Positions 7,977-16,532 of a DNA stretch of 64,000 nt are shown here, in pieces; within the stretch, counting starts at the first letter, position 1, and each line of letters starts with the position of its first letter. The notes beneath the pieces are model-generated. The model worked only from the letters and a program-made list of their open reading frames with translations, was not told where the DNA came from and did no database searches. Location: positions 1 through 64,000 of the forward strand of contig NZ_JAPNLM010000008.1 in the NCBI RefSeq assembly GCF_026627255.1. Reading direction: 5' to 3'. This DNA comes from Streptomyces antarcticus (lineage in GTDB: Bacteria > Actinomycetota > Actinomycetes > Streptomycetales > Streptomycetaceae). The translations under genes were made by a program, and so were the position numbers.

Positions 7977-9701
7977 TCAGGGGGCCATCTCGTACGTCCC
8001 GGCCAGCGCCTGCACGCGGTCCCAGACGCGGGCGGAGCGGTCGGCGTCGACGACCGGGCGACGGACCGCGCCGAGCGCCCAGGTCTGCTGCTCCGCGGTG
8101 GCCGAGTCCTTGCCGTGGAGCTCGACCGCGTGCGCGGAGAAGTCCCGTACGAGGACGGCGAACAGCTCGTCCAGCACGTCCTCGTCCAGACCGGTCAGGC
8201 GGGCCTGTTCCAGGATCAGCTGGCCGTGGACGACGAGTGCGAACAGCTGGCCCACGGCCAGGAGGAGGTCGAGGTCGCGGCTCTGCTCCTCGTCCGGGGC
8301 GGCCGTGGTGACGAACGCGCACAGGGCGTCGGCCTGCTCGCGGAAGCGGCCGACGTTGGGGAGGGCGGCGTACGCGTCGAAGGCCGGGCGCCAGTCGTGG
8401 AAGCGTACGGAGCCGAGGCCGCGGGCCGGGCCCTGGCGGAAGAGGAAGGCGTCGTCGGCCGCGTCGAGGCGGGTCGGCACGGGGGCGTAGTCCGCCGGGT
8501 CCAGGAGGTGGTTGCGCAGGAACTTCAGGATGAGGGCGAGGTTGACGTGGACCGTGCCCTCCAGCTTGGGCAGCCCGCGGATCTCGACGGCCGCCTGGGC
8601 GAAGTAGGTGTCCTTCTCGAAGCCCTTGGCCGCGATGACGTCCCACAGCAGGTCGATGACCTTCTCGCCCTCCGTGGTCACCTTCATCTTGGTCATCGGG
8701 TTGAACAGCAGGTAGCGGCGGTCGTCGGGTCCCGCGGAGCGGAAGTAGTCGACGGCGCGGTCGCTGAACAGCTTCATCCCGACGAGGCGGACGTACGCGT
8801 CGGCCAGTTCCCGGCGCACGTGCGGGAAGGCGGTGACGGGGCGGCCGTAGAGGACGCGGCCGTGGGCGTGGGTGACGGCCTCGTACATCGCGTGCTCGCA
8901 GATGCCGATCGAGGCGGTGCAGAGGTTGAACTTGCCTACGTTGACGGTGTTCAGGGCGGCGTCGAAGGCGGCGCGGCCGGTGTGCAGGACGTCGTCGGGG
9001 CCGACCGGGTAGTCCGTGAGGCGGAACTCGCTGACGTACTTGGAGGAGTCGACGACGTTCTTCACGAGCCCGTACGCCGGGTGGCGGCTGTCGGCGGCGA
9101 AGAAGACGTAGCCGTCGGGGCCCTCGACGTCGGTGCGGCGGCCGAAGACGGAGACCAGGCCGGCGGCGTTGCCGTTGCCGATGTAGTACTTGGAGCCGCT
9201 CGCGCGGAAGCCGCCGTCGCCGTCGGGCTCCAGCAGCATGTCGGTGGAGTAGATGTCGGCGCCGTGCGTCTTCTCCGACAGACCGAAGGCGAACACCTCG
9301 CCCTGTGCCAGGAGTTCGGCGGCGCGGTCACGGGCGGCCGCGTTGTCGCTCTGCCAGACCGGGCCGAGGCCGAGGATGGTGACCTGCCACGCGTACCAGT
9401 AGTCGAGGCCGTAGAAGCCGAAGATCTCGTTGAGGGCGGCGATCCGCGCGGTGTCCCAGCGCTTGTCCGGCTCCCCCTCGCCGGCGGCGGCCGCCGGGGT
9501 CAGGAACGTGGCGAAGAGCCCCTCCTTCGCCGAGAACGCGAGGAAGTCCGCCAGCCAGGCGCGGGAGCGGTAGTCCTCGATCAGCCTGCGCTTGCCGCGG
9601 CCCTCGAACCAGTCGACGGTGGCGCGCAGCAGCCTGCGGGTCTCGGGGTCGAAGTGGGCGGGGTCGTAGGTGCGCGGGTTGAACAGCAGGGCGGCGGTCA
9701 T
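7977..9701 (-). CDS. Acyl-CoA dehydrogenase/oxidase family protein
   Basis: This 574-residue flavoprotein belongs to the acyl-CoA dehydrogenase superfamily and is longer than the usual 380 residues, nearer acyl-CoA oxidases. The middle domain carries the FAD/substrate segment FGLSEKTHGADIYSTDM and KYYIGNGNAAG. The C-terminal helical domain includes EGEKVIDLLWDVIAAKGFEKD and a long tail. It would oxidise an acyl-CoA or related thioester; the chain length is unknown. It is read away from a PadR regulator gene that lies just upstream on the same strand, so regulation by that protein is plausible. Confidence 0.85.
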   Translation of the reverse strand: MTAALLFNPRTYDPAHFDPETRRLLRATVDWFEGRGKRRLIEDYRSRAWLADFLAFSAKEGLFATFLTPAAAAGEGEPDKRWDTARIAALNEIFGFYGLDYWYAWQVTILGLGPVWQSDNAAARDRAAELLAQGEVFAFGLSEKTHGADIYSTDMLLEPDGDGGFRASGSKYYIGNGNAAGLVSVFGRRTDVEGPDGYVFFAADSRHPAYGLVKNVVDSSKYVSEFRLTDYPVGPDDVLHTGRAAFDAALNTVNVGKFNLCTASIGICEHAMYEAVTHAHGRVLYGRPVTAFPHVRRELADAYVRLVGMKLFSDRAVDYFRSAGPDDRRYLLFNPMTKMKVTTEGEKVIDLLWDVIAAKGFEKDTYFAQAAVEIRGLPKLEGTVHVNLALILKFLRNHLLDPADYAPVPTRLDAADDAFLFRQGPARGLGSVRFHDWRPAFDAYAALPNVGRFREQADALCAFVTTAAPDEEQSRDLDLLLAVGQLFALVVHGQLILEQARLTGLDEDVLDELFAVLVRDFSAHAVELHGKDSATAEQQTWALGAVRRPVVDADRSARVWDRVQALAGTYEMAP

Positions 9702-9732
9702 GGCGTTCGCCTTTCGGGTCGAGGGCCGGGAG

Positions 9733-9803
9733 GGGGCCGGCGGTGGGTGCCGGGCCGGGTCGGCGGGGGGGGTGCGGGACCGGGGCCGGCGGTGGGTGCC
9801 GGG
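9733..9803. repeat. 22-bp direct repeat between padR and the acyl-CoA dehydrogenase gene
   Basis: GGGGCCGGCGGTGGGTGCCG followed by GG occurs at 9733-9754 and again at 9782-9803. The second copy ends immediately before the padR stop codon region. The space between the copies is G-rich and otherwise empty. Simple duplication is the likely origin; no function is assigned. Confidence 0.7.
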
Positions 9804-10358
9804 TCAGCGCTCGGCGAGCTGGTGGAGCGTGTCGAGTACGTCCTGGAGCCAGGCGAGCGTCATCCGCTCGTAGGCGATGCCGCCGCGGAGCACGACGTGC
9901 TGGAGCTCCTGACCGGCGTCGGGCCGTGCGGGGGCGTCCGGGCCCGTGAAGTCGCGCAGCTCCCCCGCGAGGTAGTGCGTGAGCCGGTCGGCGTGTGCCC
10001 GGTGGTGCCGTTCGACCTCGTGGATCAGTGCGGCCGGGTCGTCGAAGGCCGCACCGCGGATCTTCACCGCCAGCTCGTGCCGGACGCTGTCGGGCTGGAT
10101 CGGCTCGTGGAGCCAGGCGGCGAGGACGGCCCGGCCGGCCTCGGTGACGGAGTGCTCCCTCTTGTCAGGCCGAGCCTGCTGCGCCACCTCGCGGACGTCG
10201 ACCCAGCCGTCGGCCTCCATGCGCTTGAGCACGCGGTAGATCTGCTGGTGGGTCGCGGTCCAGAAGTAGCCGATGGACCGGTCGAACCGCCGGGCCAGCT
10301 CGTAGCCGGAGCCCGGCTGCTCCAGCAGGGAGACGAGGATCGCGTGCTCAATCGCCAT
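9804..10358 (-). CDS. PadR-family transcriptional regulator
   Basis: This 184-residue regulator has an N-terminal winged helix typical of PadR (about 1-80: LVSLLEQPGSGYELARRF, then HQQIYRVLKRMEADGWV). A helical dimerisation tail follows (about 100-184), as in the Vir_act_alpha_C type. A perfect TATGCA/TGCATA inverted repeat lies 14 bases upstream of the start and is a likely autoregulatory operator. The downstream acyl-CoA dehydrogenase gene on the same strand, about 100 bases away, is the natural candidate target. Confidence 0.9.
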   Translation of the reverse strand: MAIEHAILVSLLEQPGSGYELARRFDRSIGYFWTATHQQIYRVLKRMEADGWVDVREVAQQARPDKREHSVTEAGRAVLAAWLHEPIQPDSVRHELAVKIRGAAFDDPAALIHEVERHHRAHADRLTHYLAGELRDFTGPDAPARPDAGQELQHVVLRGGIAYERMTLAWLQDVLDTLHQLAER

Positions 10359-10371
10359 GCCCAGATCCTTC

Positions 10372-10389
10372 TATGCAACTCGGTGCATA
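10372..10389. promoter_or_regulatory. Inverted repeat, candidate PadR operator
   Basis: TATGCA (10372-10377) and TGCATA (10384-10389) form a perfect 6-6-6 inverted repeat just upstream of the padR start at 10358. The position and AT-rich character in a GC-rich region suggest an autoregulatory site. Confidence 0.65.
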
Positions 10390-10494
10390 AACAAGCGCAG
10401 CCGCCCCGGTGAGACGCGGCTCACCCGGTGCGGAAGGGGAGCCCCGGCGCGAAGCGGGTGCGCGGAACGATGGCCGCGAACCGGCTGGGAACGC

Positions 10495-11637
10495 TCAACT
10501 CGCCCTGTGGAACGTACGGTAGGCGGCCGCCACTTTGGTGAGCCAGGCGACTTCCGCGCTGAAGTTGTCCGTATCGCGGTCGTTGAAATCGCCGACGTCC
10601 TTGTTGTCGTGCGGGACGGTGCCGGTGCGCTTGGCGAGCAGGGCGCTTTTGATCTGGGCGGCTTCGGTGAACGCCTGCCGCGACTCCTCGCTCGTTCCGG
10701 CGCCGCCGTCGACCGTGCGGTCGATGTACGGGCGCAGGTCCCGCCAGCCGTCCCGTATCTCGACGGTCCGCCGGTGGAGCCGGTAGTCGAGGTCGCGGAA
10801 CGAGGCGCCCGGCGGCTCCAGGGCGATGTCCGGGCAGGACTCGTACAGGTCGCGCCACAGCGGGTAGAGCGCCCGGTAGGACCGGTAGGTGCGGACCCAC
10901 CCCAGGAGCCTCGCGGCCGAGGGGGCCCAGGACGGCATGGCCAGGCTCAGCGAGAGGGTGACGATGCCCAGCGCGTTGAGGACGGAGGCGACGGTCTCCT
11001 TCGCCGCCCCGATCTCGACCCCGGCGGCGATCGTGAGCACGTTGGCCGTCCGGACCAGGCCGTACAGGAGCAGGATCGCCGCCGCGAGGGACAGCATGCG
11101 CAGGGCCCGCCGCAGCGACGCGTTGCCGGTCATCCGGATGCAGGGCCCGCACTGCCGGAGCATCGTGACGCAGGGGATCGCCTGGGAGGCCAGGAAGGCC
11201 AGGAGGTACGCGAGGAGCAGCGGATCGCCGCTGCCGTCGAAGTCCAGCGGGGCCCGGGCGGGACCGTCGGCGAGGAAGAACAGGGCCGTCAGGAGTACGT
11301 CGAGGGCGATGCCGGTGGCCACCCAGAACCGCGTCTTGCGCGCGGCCTCCGCACCGACGGCCGCCCACCTCAGCAGGATGACCTGCGCGCTGACGCAGAA
11401 GGCCACCGCCGACAGGTGCATGAGGAGGATGGCGAGGTTTCCGACGCCGAGGAGGCTCGCGCTCTCCATCGCGACGGCGCCCAGCGTGAAGGTGAGGCAC
11501 TGGAACAGCAGGGTCGTGATCAGCGTGCGGTAGCCGGCGTCATTCCAGCCGCGCCGTCCCTGGCACAGCCGGTAGGCGAGTGCGGCGTACGACGAGAGCG
11601 CCGCTATGACGAAGCAGAGGGTTCTGGTGGTGTTCAC
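10495..11637 (-). CDS. DUF6545/MAB_1171c-like integral membrane protein
   Basis: This protein of about 380 residues has seven or more hydrophobic segments in its first 230 residues and a soluble C-terminal half with many charged residues (YRSYRALYPLWRDLYESCPDIAL). The segment WLTKVAAAYRTF closes it. The layout matches the actinobacterial MAB_1171c-like family of putative transporters, whose function is unknown. The GTG at 11637 (VNTTRTLC) was chosen because it follows a GGAAACCAGGA stretch and starts just before the first helix. The open frame upstream is Arg/Pro-rich and not conserved-looking. Confidence 0.7.
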   Translation of the reverse strand: MNTTRTLCFVIAALSSYAALAYRLCQGRRGWNDAGYRTLITTLLFQCLTFTLGAVAMESASLLGVGNLAILLMHLSAVAFCVSAQVILLRWAAVGAEAARKTRFWVATGIALDVLLTALFFLADGPARAPLDFDGSGDPLLLAYLLAFLASQAIPCVTMLRQCGPCIRMTGNASLRRALRMLSLAAAILLLYGLVRTANVLTIAAGVEIGAAKETVASVLNALGIVTLSLSLAMPSWAPSAARLLGWVRTYRSYRALYPLWRDLYESCPDIALEPPGASFRDLDYRLHRRTVEIRDGWRDLRPYIDRTVDGGAGTSEESRQAFTEAAQIKSALLAKRTGTVPHDNKDVGDFNDRDTDNFSAEVAWLTKVAAAYRTFHRAS

Positions 11638-11934
11638 GTCCTGGTTTCCTACGGGTACAGCACACGCGGCGAACGGTACGGCGGGAGCGGCGGGCGGGCG
11701 GCGCGGGGCGGGGCGGCCGTAACGGCTCTGACGGAGACGGACCGGAGATCGAGGGCGCAAACGGGGACGGCATCATCATGGAAGCATGACCGACGGCGTT
11801 TCCCGACTCGGAGTCGGCATGTGCCCGGGCAGCCTCGCCCGGGCACCGCGCCGCGTACGGTCCGGCCCCGCCAGGTCCCGCCTCCGTACGTCGGACACGG
11901 CACGCCGGTTCGTCCGGCGGACGAGGCGCGCCGG

Positions 11935-13161
11935 TCAGACCGCGCCTCCGAGCAGGGGCCGGCGGAGCCCGTCCCGTGCCTGCGCCCGCGCCTGCGCCTG
12001 CGCCTGCGCCTGCGCCTGCGTGACGACGGCCGCGCCGTCGCTGATGTGCAGGACCGCGTCGGCCGCGTCGAGCGTCGAGCGGTCGAGGGGGAAGTAGCCC
12101 TGCCGGGGATGGGTGTCGGTCCGCGTACGGGCGGGGGCGACCGCGGTCCCCGTGGTCAGGCCCCAGGTGTCGGTACGGCTCTGGAGGGAGCCCTCGTACG
12201 TGTCGGGCTCGGGGTCCTCGAGTCCGAGGGCCCCGCTGCGGCCCAGGCTGCCGGCGACGAAGGTGTACTGGTCGCCCAGCAGGGATCCGACGACGGTGCC
12301 GGCTCCGGACCAGGTGACGTCCATGTCCCCCTGGCTCCAGGCGCTCCGGCTGTGTTGGAGGTGGAGATTGTGGGCGAAGACCAGGGTCGGGCCCCGCCGC
12401 GCCTCGGTGCTGCGGATGTCGAGCAGGTTCTCGGCCATGAGCGCGTCCCGGACGCCGAGCAGGCGGGAGAGCCGTGCGCCGGCGTCGAGGCGCTCCGCCG
12501 ACTGGCGGTGGTAGCGCAGCAGGCCGAGGCCGGCGTAGAGGTGCGTCTTGGCGCGGAGCCACTCGGCGAGCGCAGTGGCCTCGGCCGGTCGCGGTGCGCG
12601 TGCGTGGAGCAGGGTGACCATGTCTTCGGCGATCCCGAGCAGGCTGTCGGCCTCTGCCGTGGCGCCGATCGACGCCTCGGGGTCCATGACCGCCTCCGTG
12701 CGGCTCCAGCGCTCGTCGTCGCCGAGCAGGTGCCGGAGGTCGAGGTCGAGGCGCAGGTAGTCGCGGACGTGCTCGAGATAGCGCCGCGGGCTGGGTGCGC
12801 TGGCGTTCTCCGTGGGGGTGTCGAACCCGTGGAAGGCCAGCCGCTCCCCCGGCGGTCGGTTCTCGTTGCGGTCGCGCATCCAGGTGATCAGCCGCCGGTT
12901 GTGCTCCAGGTCGCCGAAGCCGTGGGAGAAGCCCTCGCGCATCACCGCGTCGAGGCTTCCGGTCGCACCCTGCACGAAGTCGTTCACACGGAGCGCGGCC
13001 ACCCGGTCGGTTTCGAGGGCGACCGACCGGAAGCCGCGGTCGGCCAGTTGAACGAGCAGTTCGTTGCGGACCCACCCGAAGGCGTGTTCCTGGTGCGTCG
13101 GCTCGCCGAGTGCCAGTACGCCACATGAGGCCGTGACGAGGCCGTGAATGTCCTGTCTCAT
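11935..13161 (-). CDS. Erythromycin esterase family protein
   Basis: The product is about 408 residues and resembles the erythromycin-esterase superfamily. It has LALGEPTHQEHAFGWVRNEL near the N-terminus (a glutamate and histidines of the catalytic region) and LAFHGFDTPTE and VFAHNLHLQHS further on. Characterised members hydrolyse macrolactones; many Streptomyces homologues have unknown substrates, so macrolide resistance is not assured. The ATG at 13161 (MRQDIHGLVTAS) is chosen over the ATG at 13179. The C-terminus carries a run of Gln-Ala repeats from a GC-rich hexamer array. The gene lies downstream of a double-MerR regulator, and paired motifs precede both. Confidence 0.82.
   Translation of the reverse strand: MRQDIHGLVTASCGVLALGEPTHQEHAFGWVRNELLVQLADRGFRSVALETDRVAALRVNDFVQGATGSLDAVMREGFSHGFGDLEHNRRLITWMRDRNENRPPGERLAFHGFDTPTENASAPSPRRYLEHVRDYLRLDLDLRHLLGDDERWSRTEAVMDPEASIGATAEADSLLGIAEDMVTLLHARAPRPAEATALAEWLRAKTHLYAGLGLLRYHRQSAERLDAGARLSRLLGVRDALMAENLLDIRSTEARRGPTLVFAHNLHLQHSRSAWSQGDMDVTWSGAGTVVGSLLGDQYTFVAGSLGRSGALGLEDPEPDTYEGSLQSRTDTWGLTTGTAVAPARTRTDTHPRQGYFPLDRSTLDAADAVLHISDGAAVVTQAQAQAQAQARAQARDGLRRPLLGGAV
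11979..12020. repeat. Hexanucleotide microsatellite coding for Gln-Ala repeats
   Basis: About seven tandem copies of GCCTGC (one as GCCCGC) lie inside the 3' end of the erythromycin-esterase gene. They encode alternating Gln-Ala (AQAQAQAQARAQA) some 20 residues from the C-terminus. The unit is a multiple of three, so slippage would change length without breaking the frame. Confidence 0.9.
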
Positions 13162-13187
13162 GTGTCTCAATTGAATCATTGAGAGAA

Positions 13188-13255
13188 CGGTTGAGACTTT
13201 GGAGCGCTGTATCCCTGCACCGAGCCGCACAGGAGGCCGGCAAGTCTCAAACCGG
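13188..13255. promoter_or_regulatory. Inverted motif pair upstream of the esterase gene
   Basis: CGGTTGAGACTTTG (13188-13201) and CAAGTCTCAAACCGG (13241-13255) are inverted copies of one motif. They lie between the MerR stop and the esterase start. The same motif pair precedes the MerR gene itself. They are candidate binding sites of that regulator. Confidence 0.6.
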
Positions 13256-13270
13256 TCTTCAACCGGCGGC

Positions 13271-14077
13271 CTACCGTTCCGGTACGGGGGCGCGCGGCCC
13301 GGGCGCGGCGGGGCCGAGGTCGGGGCCGATGCCGATGCCGAGGAAGGACATGTAGCGGCCGCAGAGCCCGGCCGCGTGCAGCATCGCGAGCCCGCGGGCC
13401 GTCAGCCGGTGCCGCCAGTCGTCGAGGGCGCCGGACAGCGCTTGCGTGCCGCCGGCGGTACGGATCTGCTGGACGACGGTGGCGATGTGAGCCAGCGGAT
13501 AGCCGCCGCGCCGCAGGAGGTGGGCGAGTTCGGCGTCGCGGACGTCGTCGGCGCCGTACGTGCGGTGGGTGGTGACCGGGGTGCGAGCGGGGACGAGGAT
13601 GCCCGCCTCCTCCCAGTTGCGGAGGGTCGCCGCGGTGACGCGCAGGCGCCGGGCGAGTTCTCCGATGCTCAGCTCCTGGCCGCCCTCGGGCGCGCCCGAA
13701 GGCCCGCCCGCGGCGGTGCGCGGGCCGTCCGCGGCGGTGCCCGGGGCGGCCGCCAGGTTCTCGAGGGCCCGTCCTACGACGTCCAGCGTTTCCCGGTCGC
13801 GCAGCAACTGGGCGTGGCCGCGGTCGACGGCCGTCAGCGCGGCGTCCACCTCGCCCGCGTGAAGCGCCGTCATGATCTGCCCGCTCAGGGCGTGGCCGTG
13901 GGCCGGGACGAGGGCCAAGTAGGCGCGCAGGGCGGCCGCGTGCGCGGCGGTGTACGTCCGGTAGCCGGCCGGGGTGCGTTCGGCGGGCGGAATCCATCCG
14001 GCCTGCTCGTAGTTGCGAACCGCCTGCGTCGAGATGCCGTGCTCGCGGGCGAGGTCTACCGGGCGCAGGTGATCCAT
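13271..14077 (-). CDS. TioE-type regulator with two MerR helix-turn-helix domains
   Basis: This 268-residue protein contains two MerR-type winged helices. The first is at about 1-70 (LRPVDLAREHGISTQAVRNYEQAGWIPPAERTPAGYRTY); the second is at about 135-200 (LSIGELARRLRVTAATLRNWEEAGILVPAR). The arrangement matches TioE-family regulators. The gene is upstream of the esterase gene on the same strand. AAGTCTCAAACC directly abuts the ATG at 14077, so any transcript from that promoter would have little or no leader. Autoregulation and control of the esterase are inferred from the shared motifs. Confidence 0.88.
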   Translation of the reverse strand: MDHLRPVDLAREHGISTQAVRNYEQAGWIPPAERTPAGYRTYTAAHAAALRAYLALVPAHGHALSGQIMTALHAGEVDAALTAVDRGHAQLLRDRETLDVVGRALENLAAAPGTAADGPRTAAGGPSGAPEGGQELSIGELARRLRVTAATLRNWEEAGILVPARTPVTTHRTYGADDVRDAELAHLLRRGGYPLAHIATVVQQIRTAGGTQALSGALDDWRHRLTARGLAMLHAAGLCGRYMSFLGIGIGPDLGPAAPGPRAPVPER

Positions 14078-14131
14078 GGTTTGAGACTTTAGCGAACAGA
14101 ACCCGGCACGGTCCCGGGCAAGCCTCAACGG
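14078..14131. promoter_or_regulatory. Inverted motif pair at the MerR start
   Basis: GGTTTGAGACTTT (14078-14090) abuts the MerR start codon, and a weaker inverted copy, AAGCCTCAACGG, lies at about 14120-14131. The pair matches the one at 13188-13255. Confidence 0.55.
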
Positions 14132-14286
14132 ATCGCGGCCGTCCGGTGGAGCGGCACGCGGCGGCGCCCGCCGCAGGGTACGCGCCGCGCGGGCCGGCGC
14201 AACCGGAAGGCCCGCCTCGCGACCGGGGTGGTGCGGACCTACGCTGGTCCCGTTGCCCGCGTCCCCGGACGACCGGAGGCCATGTC

Positions 14287-15555
14287 GTGAAGCCACCCCC
14301 CATCCGACTGCGCCGGGCCTGCGCTGCCGCGGCCGCGGCAGGCGTGCTCGTGGCCCCGGCGGTCGCCGGCTCCGCGTACGGGGCGTCTCCCCCGGTGCTG
14401 TCCGCCCCCTCGGCCGCGACCCCCGCTCCGTCCGGCACTCCCGCTCCGTCCACCACCCCTGCCCCGGCCGCCGACAGCGACTTCGTGCGGCTGACGCCGG
14501 CCGTTGCGGCGCGACTGGACGCGGCCGTGCGCCGCGTCATGCGCGAGACGGGGGTCCCGGGCGTGACCGTGGGGCTGTGGGCCCCCGGCAAGGGGAGCTA
14601 CGTAAAGGCCTTCGGCGTGGCGGACAAGGCGACCGGCGCGCCGATGACGACCGGGCTGCACGTGCGCATCGGCAGCGAGACCAAGACGTTCACGGTCACC
14701 GCCCTGCTCCAGCTGGTCGACCAGGGAAAGGTGCGGCTGGACGACCCCGTGGCCAGGTACGTGCCGGGAGTTCCTAACGGGGACCGCATCACCCTGCGCG
14801 AGCTGGCGGGCATGCGGAGCGGACTCTTCAACTACAGCCTGGACGAGGACTTCATCAAGAAGTTCGAAGCCGACCCGGAACAGACCTTCCTGCCAAGGCA
14901 GTTGCTCGACTACTCCTTCAAGCATCCCGCGCTGTTCCAGCCGGGCGCGGAGTTCGACTACTCCAACACCAATCTGATCCTGCTCGGCCTGGTGGTGGAG
15001 AAGGTCACGGGCCGGCCGCTCCACGAGGTCGTGAAGCAGGACGTGCTGGAAGAGGCCGGGCTCCGCGAGACGGTCTTCCCCACGGGCCCTGAGCTGCCCG
15101 CTCCTTACGCACAGGGCTACACGAACCAGACGGCCTCCGGCGCGATCGAGGACGCGACCCACTGGAACCCCTCCTGGGCCTGGGCCGCCGGAGCGATGAT
15201 CTCCGACCTCCAGGACCTGCGCGGATGGGCCCGCACGCTCGCCACCGGCACGCTGCTGACGCCGGCGACCCAGGCCGAACGCCTGAAGACCACCCCGATG
15301 GACATCCCGGGCGCGGGCTACGGGCTGGGCATCTTCGACGTCCAGGGCTGGATCGGCCACAACGGCTCGCTCCCCGGGTACGAGGTGCTGCCCGTCTACC
15401 TCCCGCAGGCGGGGGCGACGATGGTCATCCTCCTCACCACGGACGTCCAGCACGAGGGCCAGGAGCCCAGCACCCTCTTCGGCGAGGCGGTCACCGGCAT
15501 CGTCAGCCCCGGCCACGTGTACCCGGGCCACAAGCCGCTGATACCGCCGAAGTAA
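14287..15555 (+). CDS. Serine beta-lactamase-like hydrolase / D-Ala-D-Ala carboxypeptidase
   Basis: This 422-residue exported serine hydrolase is of the class C beta-lactamase/R61 carboxypeptidase family. A signal peptide with an Ala-rich core (about 10-35) precedes an Ala/Pro/Thr linker. The catalytic motifs are in order: S130-E-T-K133, Y225-S-N227 and H358-N-G360. The HxG triad in place of KTG is typical of the R61 group. The product should act in the cell envelope on peptidoglycan or a D-amino-acid amide. The GTG at 14287 lies just before the basic signal start (VKPPPIRLRR). It is probably monocistronic. Confidence 0.9.
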   Translation: MKPPPIRLRRACAAAAAAGVLVAPAVAGSAYGASPPVLSAPSAATPAPSGTPAPSTTPAPAADSDFVRLTPAVAARLDAAVRRVMRETGVPGVTVGLWAPGKGSYVKAFGVADKATGAPMTTGLHVRIGSETKTFTVTALLQLVDQGKVRLDDPVARYVPGVPNGDRITLRELAGMRSGLFNYSLDEDFIKKFEADPEQTFLPRQLLDYSFKHPALFQPGAEFDYSNTNLILLGLVVEKVTGRPLHEVVKQDVLEEAGLRETVFPTGPELPAPYAQGYTNQTASGAIEDATHWNPSWAWAAGAMISDLQDLRGWARTLATGTLLTPATQAERLKTTPMDIPGAGYGLGIFDVQGWIGHNGSLPGYEVLPVYLPQAGATMVILLTTDVQHEGQEPSTLFGEAVTGIVSPGHVYPGHKPLIPPK

Positions 15556-15888
15556 CGAGGTCCCGGCTGCCGGCCGTTCCGGACCGCTCCGGAACGGCAC
15601 CCGAACCGCGGGTCAGGCCCCGTCCGCCGGCCACCTGTTCCCCGGCCGAGGTGTAACGACAGCTGCGCCCGCGCCACGGCGGCCGCACCGCTTCCGAGTC
15701 GGCGGGAAGGCGGCCGGACCAGAGCGGTGACCACAAGGTCACACACGCTACGTCGGCCGGGAATCGGTCATGTAGCCGTCAGGCAGATACCGATACCGGT
15801 GGCAGCCGCAACGTGTGCGTGGCTCGGCACTTCGCTCCTGCGGCCCGGTCACCCCGTCTGTGCAGCGTGAGCGGGCAGGATCGTCGCC
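15556..15888. other. Intergenic stretch without recognised features
   Basis: About 330 bases separate the serine hydrolase from the next gene. No tRNA, convincing ORF or strong hairpin was seen. The promoter of the downstream 147-residue protein should lie near its 3' end. Confidence 0.5.
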
Positions 15889-16332
15889 ATGAGCGAAATT
15901 CACGACACGGATCGTCCGGATGACCGTCATGTACGGCCGGACAGCGTCAGCGACGGCACCGTGCAAGCCCTCGGCACGCTGTCGGAGGCACTGGAAACGG
16001 CGGAGCAGGCTCGTGGACACCTCTACGCCTTCCACCAGCTGACCGGAGGCGCCGACCTGACCCTTGGCAAGGCGGTAGAGCAGCTGCGGGCGGCAGGCCA
16101 TGGCGAGCAGGCGGACCTGGTGGAGCGAGAGATCGTCGGCCGCAATGTCATCCCCGGCTGCTGGACCTTCCAGATCGTCGAGGCGTACAACGCCACCTAT
16201 TACGCGCCGTTCGCCGATGTCGAGCGCCAGGTACGCCAGGAGCTCGCCGAAGGCCGGACACATCTGTACGAGGCCGAAATGAAAGAGGCACGTCGGACCC
16301 GGGGCCACCCCGACCACACCGCCCGCCCCTGA
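15889..16332 (+). CDS. Conserved-looking hypothetical protein
   Basis: The product is a soluble 147-residue acidic protein. It has a helical core (QALGTLSEALETAEQARGHLYAFHQLTGGADLTL) and a Trp/Tyr-rich centre (IPGCWTFQIVEAYNATYYAPF). No signal peptide or membrane helix is evident. The good coding character and clean start (CGTCGCC then ATG) argue for a real gene. I do not recognise a characterised family; similar small proteins occur widely in actinobacteria. Confidence 0.7.
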   Translation: MSEIHDTDRPDDRHVRPDSVSDGTVQALGTLSEALETAEQARGHLYAFHQLTGGADLTLGKAVEQLRAAGHGEQADLVEREIVGRNVIPGCWTFQIVEAYNATYYAPFADVERQVRQELAEGRTHLYEAEMKEARRTRGHPDHTARP

Positions 16333-16532
16333 CCCCCCACGCCGAGAGAAGGTGAAGGCCCACACGGGACACGCGCTGCTCTCGGGGCAGTCCACGTCTG
16401 GGGCGATCACCACGTGGGCGCACGTCGGCGGTCATGCGCAAGCAGGCCGGTGTGAAGGCCCTACTTCCCGGTAGGGGCGCATTCTGGGTAGAAAGAGGAC
16501 ATCGCCTTTCGTAAGAAGGATGAGGACGTGAC

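Noticed and set aside
11979-12020. Possible CRISPR-like tandem repeat
   Set aside because: The unit is 6 bases with no spacers and lies within a coding frame.
13199-14092. Possible plus-strand gene opposite the double-MerR gene
   Set aside because: No recognisable motif, and it mirrors a well-supported minus-strand gene.
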